DNA of 61,672 bases from Pseudomonadota bacterium (GTDB lineage Bacteria > Pseudomonadota > Gammaproteobacteria > Xanthomonadales > Xanthomonadaceae): assembly GCA_023386795.1 (NCBI GenBank), contig JAEWJB010000174.1, positions 1 to 61,672 of the forward strand, read 5' to 3'. Of the stretch, positions 25,036-33,430 are shown one piece after another (position 1 is the stretch's first letter; each line of letters opens with the position of its first letter). Both the position numbers and the translations under genes were made by a program. Below the pieces are notes generated by a model. That model saw only the letters and a program-made list of their open reading frames with translations, ran no database searches and was not told the origin of the DNA.

Positions 25036-25129
25036 GGACTTCCCCCTGACCTATCCGTGCATCCGAGCAGCCAGGTCGACCTGCCGCGCACGGCAGGAAT
25101 ACGAATTCGACATGGCGAATAGTTGGTTG

Positions 25130-25158
25130 AGCATAGCAAATGAGCGAGCGTTTACCAG
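25130..25158 (-). promoter_or_regulatory. Candidate promoter for the glycan-assembly part of the operon
   Basis: On the minus strand, CTGGTA (25158-25153) and TATGCT (25135-25130) are separated by exactly 17 bases. The 95-base leader that would follow contains a perfect CTGCCG-CGCA-CGGCAG hairpin (25081-25096). The boxes match the consensus at three and four of six positions, so this is suggestive only. It would allow the transferase-to-galE genes to be transcribed separately from yjbE-yjbH. Confidence 0.4.
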
Positions 25159-25178
25159 TGCCGCACGGTGGGTGGCGC

Positions 25179-27371
25179 TCATGGGTCGATGTACCCGACG
25201 TTGTCGAAGAAGAAATCCCCGTTGCGCTCGCCGGTCATCGGGTACAGCGTGTATTTGCGCGCCAGGCGGGCACCGCCGTCGCGGATCAGCGGGTTCCACA
25301 GCAGGGTCGCGCGGGCACGGCTCGAGCGCGGCAACAGGAAATCCATCGGCACCGAGACGTAAATGCCCTTGTCGAAGCTGCCTTCGCCGAAATCCGCCGC
25401 CGAGACGTTGGTCTTGGTCGCGTAGGCGCCCATGGTCACGCCGTTGCGGAACATGCGGGTCAGGTTGAGCGTCGCGCCCCAGTCGCCGGCCAGGTAGCGG
25501 CCTGCCGACATCCAGGCCTGAACGCGCTGCTCGCCGCCGAAGGTGTAGTAGAACGTGGCATGGCCCGTCGCGATGCGGTAGTCGCGGAAGTCGAAGCGCT
25601 GGTCGTAATCGCGCTGCTTTACCCAGTTGGCTTCCACGCCAAACGCCCAGCGTTCGCCGAACGGGCGGTACAGCATTTCACCGCCGACGCCGCCATACAT
25701 GGGCTCCAGCAGGCCGGCATAGGCCATGCCATAGAGATCAGGACCCAGCGCGCGCACCGTGGTGAGCTGGAAATTGGGCAGGGTGACGTCGGAGGTCGTG
25801 GCGTACAGGCGCAGGTCCGTGCGTACGCGTGGCAACTTGCTGGGTGCGTCGTAGCGGAACTTGTCGAAGTTGTTGAGCAGGTTCCCACTCAGCGTGCCGG
25901 TCAGCCACGTACCGGGGGTGAAGTACCAGTTGCCGGAGGCATTGAGGCTGACCTGGTAAAGGATGAAGGCATCCGGCCCACCCATGATCTGGCCATAACC
26001 CGGCGCGAAGCCCCCATCGAAGCGATGGCGCCTGGCGTCGTACACCACGTCTCCGGCACGCGAGCTGCCCGGCCGGTTCAGTTCGACATGGCGCGAGAGG
26101 GTCGGCAGATCGATGTCCCGGCGGTCGTAGGCCTCCAGCGCTTCGCGCGACACGCTGCTCTGGGCGATCGGCATGCCCAGGCGGGTGTATTCCAGGCTGT
26201 ACCAGTCGATCTCGTCAGTGGTGCTGTTGTCGAGCACGCGCGCCGCGCGGCCGAGCCCTTCGGGCGTGTAGAAGTATCGGCCCTGCTCGCCGCGCACGAT
26301 GATCTCGTGCTCGCCGACCTCGATCTGGCTGACGTTGATGCCGGCGTTGCGGTTGAGGCGTTCGGCCACGTCTTCCCACGATTCGCCCGGCCGCAGCGCG
26401 GCATCGCGCTTGCCATCCGGCGTCCACGGCCGGGGGGCGCTCTCCGCAGCGGCCACCTGCGTGGCGCGTGAATCCGAAGCGTCGCGCGGACGCAAAGGCT
26501 CCTTCGGCGGATCCAGCCAACGTGGCTGGCGCTGCGCAGTGGCGAGATTGCCGCGGAACGTCACCGCGGCCATCAGTTCATTGCCGCGCTCCCAGCCCAC
26601 GGCCAGCTGCAGGCCCGGCGTGAGGCGGTAATGCAGGCCGACGTTGATGCGCGAATCCTGCGCAAGGCGCTTTACGCGTGGCTCCTGGTCGTAGTCGTGG
26701 CCGTCGTACTCCAGCTTGACCAGCAGCGGTTCCCATGGCGTCTGCCAGGCGATGCCGCCGAACACGCCGACCGGGCCGCGGAACATCGCATCGCTGTTGA
26801 GCTGGCCGGCGCCCTGGATGCGCGGACGGGTCTTGAAGCGGTCATCGATGGCGCCCAGCGGGTTCTCGAAATCACCGTTGCTGCCCAGGTAGCCGGTCGC
26901 CGCGCCGAAGCTCGCGTCCACCGACCCGAATCGCTTGCTGAGCACCACGTATTCGCTGGAGAACAGCCCGGTGCCGCCCATGTCGCGCATGCCGAAGGCG
27001 ACATCCGGAAGCCAGCGGCTTTCCTTCCACAGCCGCAGCTTGAAGTCGACCGACTTGTCCTTGTAGTTCTGGTCGCCGCTGAGCCACTCCGGGCCATAGG
27101 GCACGCCCGCCACGTTGATGTAGCGGAACGACGCTTCCAGCCAAGGAAACGGCTGCAAGGACAGGTTGTAGCGGCTATAGGGCGAGACATGACTGGCGGT
27201 AAAGCTCAGCTCGCCCTCTGGCGCCATGCGCGCCACCGGGGTCTGCAGCAAGCCGGTGCCGCCCCATTCGCTCTGGGTGGGCGCTACCTGCGCGTGCAAC
27301 TGGCCACTGATCGCCAAGGCGAGCAGGCTCAGCGCCGGCATTACGTGCGAAGGAAGCAGTCGCCGGCTCAT
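25179..27371 (-). CDS. yjbH: YjbH-like outer-membrane exopolysaccharide protein
   Basis: A 730-residue exported protein with signal peptide ending QLHAQ near residue 28. QSEWGGTGLLQTPVARMAPEGEL is the conserved start of the YjbH/GfcD (DUF940) family, and the rest alternates short beta-strands ending in aromatic residues, as in a large outer-membrane barrel. The C-terminus WNPLIRDGGARLARKYTLYPM is also family-typical. In E. coli, yjbEFGH and the paralogous gfcABCD support polysaccharide secretion, probably as an outer-membrane route or accessory. The ATG overlaps the yjbG stop by four bases. Confidence 0.9.
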   Translation of the reverse strand: MSRRLLPSHVMPALSLLALAISGQLHAQVAPTQSEWGGTGLLQTPVARMAPEGELSFTASHVSPYSRYNLSLQPFPWLEASFRYINVAGVPYGPEWLSGDQNYKDKSVDFKLRLWKESRWLPDVAFGMRDMGGTGLFSSEYVVLSKRFGSVDASFGAATGYLGSNGDFENPLGAIDDRFKTRPRIQGAGQLNSDAMFRGPVGVFGGIAWQTPWEPLLVKLEYDGHDYDQEPRVKRLAQDSRINVGLHYRLTPGLQLAVGWERGNELMAAVTFRGNLATAQRQPRWLDPPKEPLRPRDASDSRATQVAAAESAPRPWTPDGKRDAALRPGESWEDVAERLNRNAGINVSQIEVGEHEIIVRGEQGRYFYTPEGLGRAARVLDNSTTDEIDWYSLEYTRLGMPIAQSSVSREALEAYDRRDIDLPTLSRHVELNRPGSSRAGDVVYDARRHRFDGGFAPGYGQIMGGPDAFILYQVSLNASGNWYFTPGTWLTGTLSGNLLNNFDKFRYDAPSKLPRVRTDLRLYATTSDVTLPNFQLTTVRALGPDLYGMAYAGLLEPMYGGVGGEMLYRPFGERWAFGVEANWVKQRDYDQRFDFRDYRIATGHATFYYTFGGEQRVQAWMSAGRYLAGDWGATLNLTRMFRNGVTMGAYATKTNVSAADFGEGSFDKGIYVSVPMDFLLPRSSRARATLLWNPLIRDGGARLARKYTLYPMTGERNGDFFFDNVGYIDP

Positions 27372-28138
27372 GGCGCCGCCACCGGCAAGACCTGCGTGGC
27401 GAGGAATGCCGCAAGGTCTTCGTTGAAGGTATCGGCGTGGCCGCGCAGCAGGCGTTCGTCGAGCGGCACATAGACCACCGCGCCCGGCGCCAGCGACTGC
27501 GGCGCGCCGCGGTTCCAGGCCGCGATACCCAGGCGCTGCACCTGCCCGTCGGGCTGGATCACGTACAACGTATTGCGGTCGGCGCGGGTATCGGCCGCGC
27601 AGTCGCGCAGGTAATCCACCGCGTCACGCAGGGCCGTATGCGCGATGGCACACGGCTGCACGACAGCGCCCACCACAGTGATGGTCGCGGGCCGCGGCGG
27701 ATAGACGAAGCGATCCCCTGCGGCGAGCACGCGATTGCTCGCGCGATCGACCTCGAGCCGGCGCGGATCGAGCTGGCCGATGACGCGACCGGTCACCGGC
27801 AGCGATTGCACCCAGCTGGCCAGGGCGTCCAGGCGGTCGCGCAGTTCCGCGTCATCCCCCTGTGCATCGCGCAAAGCCTGCAGGTCGAACAACAACCCGG
27901 CCTTGAGGCGACGTTGCGCCGGCGCGGCCTGCACGCGCAAGGCGGCAGCCGCCAGCGGGTAACTGGATTGCGGATCAGGCATGGCCGCCAGCACCGCATC
28001 GGCGAAGCGGCTACCCGCGGGGAGCCGAAGCGCACCGGGCTGGCGCACTTCGCCCGCCACCTCCACGTCCACGCTGGCGGCCATCGACGGCAGCGCGTGC
28101 GCCAGCAGCAGGCCCAGCAGGCAGGGACGCAAGCGCAT
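27368..28138 (-). CDS. yjbG: YjbG/GfcC-like periplasmic exopolysaccharide protein
   Basis: A 256-residue exported protein with signal peptide MRLRPCLLGLLLAHALPSMA. The mature part starts VDVEVAGEVRQPGALRLPAG, a SLBB-like segment, and a second such block is TITVVGAVVQPCAIAHTALRDAVDYL. GfcC proteins have two ubiquitin-like (SLBB) domains and a C-terminal amphipathic helix, and the tail here (FNEDLAAFLATQVLPV) fits. It probably bridges Wza and YjbH in the periplasm, by inference. The ATG shares one base with the yjbF stop, and the gene overlaps yjbH by four. Confidence 0.85.
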   Translation of the reverse strand: MRLRPCLLGLLLAHALPSMAASVDVEVAGEVRQPGALRLPAGSRFADAVLAAMPDPQSSYPLAAAALRVQAAPAQRRLKAGLLFDLQALRDAQGDDAELRDRLDALASWVQSLPVTGRVIGQLDPRRLEVDRASNRVLAAGDRFVYPPRPATITVVGAVVQPCAIAHTALRDAVDYLRDCAADTRADRNTLYVIQPDGQVQRLGIAAWNRGAPQSLAPGAVVYVPLDERLLRGHADTFNEDLAAFLATQVLPVAAP

Positions 28139-28860
28139 CAGCGTGCCCTCCCGCGATAGGGCTTGAGCACGACGATCTCGAGTTCCTCGCCCGGCGCGAT
28201 CATTTGCCGGCTCTTGCGGATATAACCGGTGCCGGCTTCGGCCCAGTACACATTGCGCGCCCGCACCCCGGGACCGCGCAGTGTTTCCTCGTAACGCACC
28301 AGCGCATGCGACGTGCCCAGGATATCGACCTGTTCCAGTTCACCGCGCACCAGTTCGCCGGTGACCGGCACACCGAATCGGTAGCCGGTGCGCCAGTCAT
28401 AACGGCGCTGCACCGTGACCGGCTGGTCGCCCACCGTTTGCAGGTGCTCGAAGGGATTGTCGCCCTCGATGCGCATCTCCTCGAGGTCGACCGACAAGCC
28501 CTGGGTACCGGTGAGCTGTCCATCGCGCAGGAACACGACGTGGCTGCCGGCGAACCACGACAAGCGGCCCGCATCGTCATTGCCCAGCAACATCACGGCG
28601 CGAATGCCGCCGCCTTCCACGCGCAGCTGCGCGTACGGGTTGGCCATGACGGCCGCGGCGCCGGGCGTGGGATCCGGCGTGCCGTGCAGGATCGTGCGCG
28701 CGGTCTGGAAACCAGTGAGCGAGATGGAGTTGCAGCCGCCGATCAGCAACGCGGCGGCGCACACGCACGCCACGCGCCACCGCCACCCGCCGAAGCCGGT
28801 GCCGGGAACGTGGGCGTGCGCCGAAGCGCCGCCACGCAGGGGATCGCTGGGGTACTGCAA
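28138..28860 (-). CDS. yjbF: YjbF/GfcB-like outer-membrane lipoprotein
   Basis: A 240-residue lipoprotein. The lipobox is ALLIGGC, with the modified cysteine at 43 and Asn next, so it should not stay in the inner membrane. The mature part (GIRAVMLLGNDDAGRLSWFAG, VVFLRDGQLTGTQGL, YDWRTGYRFGVPV) fits the DUF2886-type YjbF/GfcB family, which pairs with YjbG and YjbH. The start is a TTG at 28860, supported by AAGGGA seven bases upstream; a downstream GTG would leave a signal peptide without positive charge. It lies nine bases after wza. Confidence 0.85.
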   Translation of the reverse strand: MQYPSDPLRGGASAHAHVPGTGFGGWRWRVACVCAAALLIGGCNSISLTGFQTARTILHGTPDPTPGAAAVMANPYAQLRVEGGGIRAVMLLGNDDAGRLSWFAGSHVVFLRDGQLTGTQGLSVDLEEMRIEGDNPFEHLQTVGDQPVTVQRRYDWRTGYRFGVPVTGELVRGELEQVDILGTSHALVRYEETLRGPGVRARNVYWAEAGTGYIRKSRQMIAPGEELEIVVLKPYRGRAR

Positions 28861-28869
28861 GGCGATCCC

Positions 28870-29964
28870 TTACTTCAGGTCCGACGTGGCGCTGGCCGCG
28901 TTGCTGAGGATGCCGGAGAACGGCAGCAGCTGGGTCACGAAGCGGCTCCAGCGGGTGATGCCGGCGGCGCCGACGAACACCACGTCACCGGGCAGCAGTT
29001 CGAACTGGCTGGCCACGGCGAAGGCCGCCGGCGAGCGTGCCTCAAGCTGGTACACGACCGAAGGGGTCTGCGCCAGGTCGTGGCTGCCACGGATCACGTA
29101 CACCGCGTTGCCATCGGACGTGGACTGCGCCAGGCCGCGCGAACGGCCCAGCGCCTGGCTCAGACTGATGCTGCCGGTCTTGAAGTTCTGCGCGCCCGGC
29201 AGGTTCACTTCGCCGACCACGAACACTTCCTTGGCATCCAGGAACGGGATGTAGATGTGGTCGTTGGCCTTCAGGTAGATCGGGTTGCCGCCCAGCGAGG
29301 TCAGGTCGAGCGAATAGGTCACGCCGTCGCGCGTCAGGCGCACGCCGGACAGGTCCGCTTCGGCCGGGTTGAAGCCGGCATTGCTGACCGCATCGTTCAA
29401 GGTGAGTGGCACCACCGTGAGCGGCACCACCGCCGAACGCGCCGTCGCGCCGGTCACCCACACGCGCTGGCTGGCGTAGGTCAACACGGAAACATCGACC
29501 TGCGGGGACTCGACGTAGCGCGCCAGCTTGGCAGCGAGATCGTCGCGCAGTTGGTTCGGCGTCATGCCGGCGGCGTTGATCTTGCCGACATAGGGATAGA
29601 ACAGCGTGCCGTCGCCCTGCACCAGGCGGCCTGCGGCGTTGAGTGCCTGCTGCGCGCCCGCCGGCACCGTCAACTCGGGATGCTCCCACACGGTGATGTA
29701 CAACACATCGCCCGCGCCAATGCGATAGGCCTGCGGCACGTACGCGGTCAGCGCATCCGGAATGCCATCGTCACCGCGCGCGGCACGGTCCATGGCGATC
29801 AACTTGGGGGTAATGGCGACCAGGTCGATCTGGTCGTTGCCTTCCGTACGGATCTGCGCCGGGCCGGGCGCGGTCTTGGCCAGGTGCTGTCCGGGCGACC
29901 AGACACAGGCAGACAGGCAGGACATCGCCACCATGGCGATGGCGAAGGGACGCAAGGGGTTCAT
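28870..29964 (-). CDS. wza: Wza-like outer-membrane polysaccharide export lipoprotein
   Basis: A 364-residue lipoprotein of the outer-membrane auxiliary family. The lipobox MSCLSAC puts the lipidated cysteine at 20. The poly-export domain is seen in YRIGAGDVLYITVWEHPELTVP and LVQGDGTLFYPYVGKI, followed by SLBB blocks (RVWVTGATARSAVVPL, EVFVVGEVNLPGAQNF). The C-terminal part (FELLPGDVVFVGAAGITRWSRFVTQLLPF) would form the amphipathic helix that crosses the outer membrane in Wza. It forms the export channel with the Wzc co-polymerase coded on the opposite strand. A terminator separates it from yjbE. Confidence 0.93.
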   Translation of the reverse strand: MNPLRPFAIAMVAMSCLSACVWSPGQHLAKTAPGPAQIRTEGNDQIDLVAITPKLIAMDRAARGDDGIPDALTAYVPQAYRIGAGDVLYITVWEHPELTVPAGAQQALNAAGRLVQGDGTLFYPYVGKINAAGMTPNQLRDDLAAKLARYVESPQVDVSVLTYASQRVWVTGATARSAVVPLTVVPLTLNDAVSNAGFNPAEADLSGVRLTRDGVTYSLDLTSLGGNPIYLKANDHIYIPFLDAKEVFVVGEVNLPGAQNFKTGSISLSQALGRSRGLAQSTSDGNAVYVIRGSHDLAQTPSVVYQLEARSPAAFAVASQFELLPGDVVFVGAAGITRWSRFVTQLLPFSGILSNAASATSDLK

Positions 29965-29981
29965 CTTCGTTCCGATACATG

Positions 29982-30002
29982 CGGCTGCTGTTGCGGCAGC
30001 CG
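29982..30002 (-). repeat. Leader hairpin before wza
   Basis: CGGCTGC-N7-GCAGCCG is a perfect seven-base inverted repeat. It lies between the terminator at 30005-30035 and the wza ATG at 29964. On the transcript it would sit just before the ribosome binding site of wza, and could stabilise the processed 5' end of read-through RNA. This role is speculation. Confidence 0.45.
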
Positions 30003-30004
30003 TT

Positions 30005-30035
30005 AAAAAGCCCGCCGGGTCATCCCCGACGGGCT
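30005..30035 (-). terminator. Intrinsic terminator between yjbE and wza
   Basis: On the minus strand, AGCCCGTCGGG-N5-CCCGGCGGGCT forms a stem of about 11 pairs with one mismatch, followed by TTTTT. It lies 22 bases after the yjbE stop and before wza. It would make yjbE mRNA far more abundant than that of the downstream export genes, with read-through feeding the rest. Confidence 0.8.
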
Positions 30036-30056
30036 GTCAGGACTACTGGCGCAGGT

Positions 30057-30428
30057 TTAGTTCGTGCCGGTGGTGCCGGTGCTGCCGGTGGTGCCGGTCG
30101 TACCGGTACCGCCCGTGCCACCGGTGCCGCCACCGCCGCCGCCGCCATTGCCGCCGCCGTCGTTGCCGCCGCTGCTGTCATTGCCGCCGCCATCGCCGCC
30201 GCCGCTGGCGGCCGCCGCGATCACGCCCGCGGCGATCACGCCACCGACGACCAGGGTGGTGGTGCTGACGCCGCCAGCCGCGGCGCCGCCGCTACCGGCA
30301 GCCGCGCCGTCCTGGGCTGCTTCGGCCGGAGCGGCCTGCTGGGGGGCTGCGGTCTGGGCAAAAGCCATGGACTGCGCGCCCAGGAAAGCAAAGGCGGCCA
30401 CGGCGGCCAGCGAGAACTTCATGTTCAT
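30057..30428 (-). CDS. yjbE: YjbE/GfcA-like Gly/Thr-rich exported protein
   Basis: A 123-residue protein with signal peptide MNMKFSLAAVAAFAFLGAQSMAFAQ. It has an Ala/Gln segment, a hydrophobic stretch (STTTLVVGGVIAAGVIAAAA), then a glycine run and a C-terminal tail of GTGGT/TGTTG repeats. E. coli YjbE has the same plan: signal peptide, short hydrophobic part, Gly/Thr low-complexity tail. It is the first gene of the minus-strand arm, has its own strong promoter and is followed by a terminator, so it should be highly expressed. Function is unknown even in E. coli; a matrix or amyloid-like role is conceivable. Confidence 0.8.
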   Translation of the reverse strand: MNMKFSLAAVAAFAFLGAQSMAFAQTAAPQQAAPAEAAQDGAAAGSGGAAAGGVSTTTLVVGGVIAAGVIAAAASGGGDGGGNDSSGGNDGGGNGGGGGGGTGGTGGTGTTGTTGSTGTTGTN

Positions 30429-30464
30429 GAGGGATCCCCATCCATAATTGTGAGTAGCGGATGA

Positions 30465-30494
30465 ACAATAGGTGTCATCCCGGTGTCATGTCAA
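30465..30494 (-). promoter_or_regulatory. Strong yjbE promoter with tandem 11-base repeats in the spacer
   Basis: On the minus strand, a perfect TTGACA (30494-30489) and TATTGT (30470-30465) are 18 bases apart. The spacer holds two copies of ATGACACC exactly 11 bases apart (30489-30482 and 30478-30471), one helical turn, so a regulator binding both would contact one DNA face between the boxes. E. coli yjbE is controlled by the Rcs system; which regulator acts here is unknown. Confidence 0.65.
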
Positions 30495-30665
30495 TTAAGG
30501 AAAACCCCTACGCCGGCTAAGAGTCGAGATATGCGACGAATGTCGGCGAATCCGACCTCACGCGGTCAAGTGCTTCGGGTACACTGCGCCGCTTGTCCGG
30601 CGCTTCACCAGGCCGGCAGGGGGAAGCGTCAGCGGAAGACGCATGCGCGTAGAGCAGGGGTCGTA

Positions 30666-31103
30666 GTGTTCAGGAAAGTGCTGTTCGTCTGTATCGGCAA
30701 CATCTGCCGAAGTCCCACCGCCGAGGTCTTGATGCGCCACCACGTGGGCGCCCGCCCCGGCGTGGAAGTCTCATCGGCCGGGCTGCAGGCCCTGGTCGGG
30801 CGCCCCATGGACGCCACCGCCGCCGAGCTGCTGCGCGAGGCAGGCCTGGACCCGGACGGGCACCAGGCACGCCAGGCCACGCCTTCGGTGCTGGCCGCGG
30901 CCGACCTGATCCTGGTGATGGAACAGTCCCATCAGGCGCGGATCGCGCGCGAAGTTCCCCAGGTCAGCGGCAAGACCTTCCTGCTGGGCAAGTGGGAGAA
31001 CCGCGAGGTGCCGGACCCCTATCGCCAGCAGCGCATCGCCTTCGAGCACGTCTACGGACTGATCGACAGCGCCGTTGCCCGCTGGGCGCCCCACATCAAG
31101 TAA
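30666..31103 (+). CDS. wzb: Low-molecular-weight protein tyrosine phosphatase, Wzb type
   Basis: A 145-residue enzyme with the active-site loop VCIGNICRSPTAE (Cys9, Arg15) and the general-acid motif VPDPY near the C-terminus. It removes phosphates from the tyrosine cluster of Wzc, and this cycle is needed for polymer assembly. The chosen start is the GTG at 30666, with AGGGG just before it and the family's usual FRKVLFVC start; the longer frame has no similarity. It is divergent from yjbE and precedes wzc by 11 bases. Confidence 0.93.
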   Translation: MFRKVLFVCIGNICRSPTAEVLMRHHVGARPGVEVSSAGLQALVGRPMDATAAELLREAGLDPDGHQARQATPSVLAAADLILVMEQSHQARIAREVPQVSGKTFLLGKWENREVPDPYRQQRIAFEHVYGLIDSAVARWAPHIK

Positions 31104-31114
31104 TCGCAGAAGCC

Positions 31115-33346
31115 ATGACCAAGCAAAACGGTACGCGGACCAGCCGCGATGAAGACGAAATCGACCTGCGCGAACTGCTCGGCGTTCTCGTCGATCGCAA
31201 GTGGTGGATCATCGGCACCACGCTGGTGTTCCTGGTCCTGGGCACCGCATACGCACTGCTCGCTTCGCCGATCTACCAGGCACAAGCCATGGTGCAGGTC
31301 GAATCCAAGATGCCCAGCATTCCTGGCTTGGCCGACCTGACCTCGTTGACGGGCGGCGGCAGCAGTACCGCAGCCACTACCGAGGTCGCGCTGCTGACCT
31401 CGCGCACCGTCGTCGGCACCGCGGTGGATCACCTTCGCCTGGATATCCAGGTAGAGCCCCGTCGCTTTCCACTGGTCGGCAACTTCTTCGCGCGCCGTTT
31501 CGAGGCCAATGCGCCCGACGAGCTGGCACCCGTCAAGCTGGGACTGTCGCGTTACGGCTGGGGTGGCGAGTCCGTGCTTATCCACGGCTTGGACGTTCCG
31601 CGGCAGCTGGTCGAACAGCCGTTGACCCTCCAGGCCGGCGACGCGCCCGGCACTTTCGTTCTCTACGACCCGGATGGCGAAGAACTCTTGAGCGGCATCG
31701 CGGGCAAGCAGGCGGAAGGCCACGGCGTCGTCCTCCAGGTCGCCCAGATCCGTGCCAATCCCGGCACCCGGTTTGAAGTGACCAAATGGCGTCACCTGGA
31801 TGCGGTCGCCCAGTACCAGGAAGACATCAAGGTTTCCGAGCAGGGCAAGGAATCGGGCATCCTGCAGATCACCTACGAGGACAAGGACCCGCTGCGCGCA
31901 GAGGCCCTCGTGCAGAACGTGGCCGAAGCCTACGTGCGCCAGAACGTCGAGCGCAGCTCGGCCGACGCCGCGGCCCAGTTGCAGTTCGTGCGCGACCAGC
32001 TGCCTTCCGTGCGCAAGCAGGTGGAAGATGCGCAGGCCGCCATGGCCACCTACCAGTCGCGCGCCAACTCCGTCGACATCACCATGCAGACCAAGGGCCT
32101 GCTGGAACAGGAAGTCGCCGTCGAGACCAGCATCCAGCAGTTGCGCCTGAAGCAGGCCGAGATGGATCGCAGCTACACCCGCGAACATCCGGCCTACCGC
32201 GCCCTGCTCAAGCAGATCGGTGACCTGGAATCGCGCAAGGACGGCTTCCGTCGCGAGGTTAATGCGCTGCCCGATACCCAGCAGGAACTGCTGCGCCTCA
32301 CTCGCGACCTGCAGGTCAGCAACGAGCTGTATACCGCCCTGCTCAACCAGGCCCAGCAGTTGGACGTGGCGCGTGCCGGCACCGTCGGCAACGTGCGCAT
32401 CGTCGACCCGGCGGTGGTGGATATCAGCCAGCCGGTGAAGCCGCGCAAGGCGCTGGTGGTACTGGTGTCGCTGCTGCTCGGCGCGTTCCTGTCGATCGGC
32501 GCCGTCTTCCTCCAGCGCATGCTCAACCCCGGCATCGAAGACCCCGCGCAGATCGAGGAACTCGGACTGCCGGTGTACGCCGCCATCCCGCTCAGCGACT
32601 CGCGCGCGCTGCCCAGGCTGAAGCGCACCCGCAGCGGTCAGCAGCGCATCATCTCCGATGGCCGCTCGCACCTGCTCGCCGCCGCCGCGCCGGCGGACCT
32701 GGCAGTGGAAGCGCTGCGCAGCCTGCGCACCAGCCTGCATTTCGCCATGCTGGAAGCCAAGAACAACATCCTCGCCATCTCCGGTCCGCGCCCGGGCGTG
32801 GGCAAGACCTTCATCTCGGCCAACCTGGCGGCGGTGATCGCCCAGGGCGGCCAGAAGGTGCTGGTCATCGACGCCGACATGCGCAAGGGCACCCTGCACA
32901 AGGTGCTGGGCGTGACCCACACGCAGGGCCTGTCCGACGTGCTGGTCGGCAAGCTGGACGTTCGCGCGGCGATCCACGCCGTCGATGGCCTGGACAACAT
33001 GCACTACGTCGTGCGCGGCGACATTCCGCCGAACCCGGCCGAACTGCTGATGCACCCGCGCTTCCAGCAAATGCTCGAAGCACTGGCGCGCGAGTACGAC
33101 CTGGTCATCATCGACACCCCGCCCATCCTGGCGGTGACAGACGCCGCACTGGTCGCCACCCACGCCGGCTCCAGCCTGCTGGTCACGCGCTTCGGCCTGA
33201 ACCAGCCGAAGGAAATCCTGCTGACCATGCAGCGCTTCGAGCAGAATGGCGTGCAGGTGAAGGGTGCGATCTTCAATGCGGTAGAGAAGCGCGCTACCGG
33301 CTACTACAGTTACGGCTATTACGAGTACAGCGCCAAGGAAGCCTGA
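31115..33346 (+). CDS. wzc: Polysaccharide co-polymerase and autophosphorylating tyrosine kinase, Wzc type
   Basis: A 743-residue inner-membrane protein. The order is a Wzz-like N-terminal domain with the first span WWIIGTTLVFLVLGTAYALL (about 29-48), a large periplasmic coiled-coil domain, a second span ALVVLVSLLLGAFLSIGAVFL near 446-467, and a cytosolic kinase domain. The kinase has Walker A GPRPGVGKT (about 557-565), Walker A' VLVIDADMRKG (about 582-592) and Walker B VIIDTPP. The C-terminal tyrosine cluster YYSYGYYEY carries six tyrosines for autophosphorylation. It contacts Wza to form the export channel and controls chain length. The ATG at 31115 is 11 bases after wzb. Confidence 0.94.
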   Translation: MTKQNGTRTSRDEDEIDLRELLGVLVDRKWWIIGTTLVFLVLGTAYALLASPIYQAQAMVQVESKMPSIPGLADLTSLTGGGSSTAATTEVALLTSRTVVGTAVDHLRLDIQVEPRRFPLVGNFFARRFEANAPDELAPVKLGLSRYGWGGESVLIHGLDVPRQLVEQPLTLQAGDAPGTFVLYDPDGEELLSGIAGKQAEGHGVVLQVAQIRANPGTRFEVTKWRHLDAVAQYQEDIKVSEQGKESGILQITYEDKDPLRAEALVQNVAEAYVRQNVERSSADAAAQLQFVRDQLPSVRKQVEDAQAAMATYQSRANSVDITMQTKGLLEQEVAVETSIQQLRLKQAEMDRSYTREHPAYRALLKQIGDLESRKDGFRREVNALPDTQQELLRLTRDLQVSNELYTALLNQAQQLDVARAGTVGNVRIVDPAVVDISQPVKPRKALVVLVSLLLGAFLSIGAVFLQRMLNPGIEDPAQIEELGLPVYAAIPLSDSRALPRLKRTRSGQQRIISDGRSHLLAAAAPADLAVEALRSLRTSLHFAMLEAKNNILAISGPRPGVGKTFISANLAAVIAQGGQKVLVIDADMRKGTLHKVLGVTHTQGLSDVLVGKLDVRAAIHAVDGLDNMHYVVRGDIPPNPAELLMHPRFQQMLEALAREYDLVIIDTPPILAVTDAALVATHAGSSLLVTRFGLNQPKEILLTMQRFEQNGVQVKGAIFNAVEKRATGYYSYGYYEYSAKEA

Positions 33347-33370
33347 GGCTTCCCCGCCGGGGCATGCATA

Positions 33371-33400
33371 GGGGCGCCGCAAGGCGCCCCTTCGTGTTTC
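33371..33400 (+). terminator. Probable terminator of wzb-wzc
   Basis: GGGGCGCC-GCAA-GGCGCCCC is a perfect eight-base stem closed by a GNRA tetraloop, followed by TTCGTGTTT. The T tract is broken, so termination may be partial. It lies 25 bases after the wzc stop. Confidence 0.65.
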
Positions 33401-33430
33401 CGCCGCTGGGCAATACCGTCGTAGTTCCCG

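Noticed and set aside
28204..30006. Plus-strand open frame of 600 codons
   Set aside because: It spans yjbF and wza in antisense, crosses their boundary, and has His/Gly/Arg-rich shadow composition.
31052..33382. Minus-strand open frame of 776 codons
   Set aside because: It lies entirely opposite wzb-wzc and has no recognisable motif; a shadow of wzc caused by high GC.
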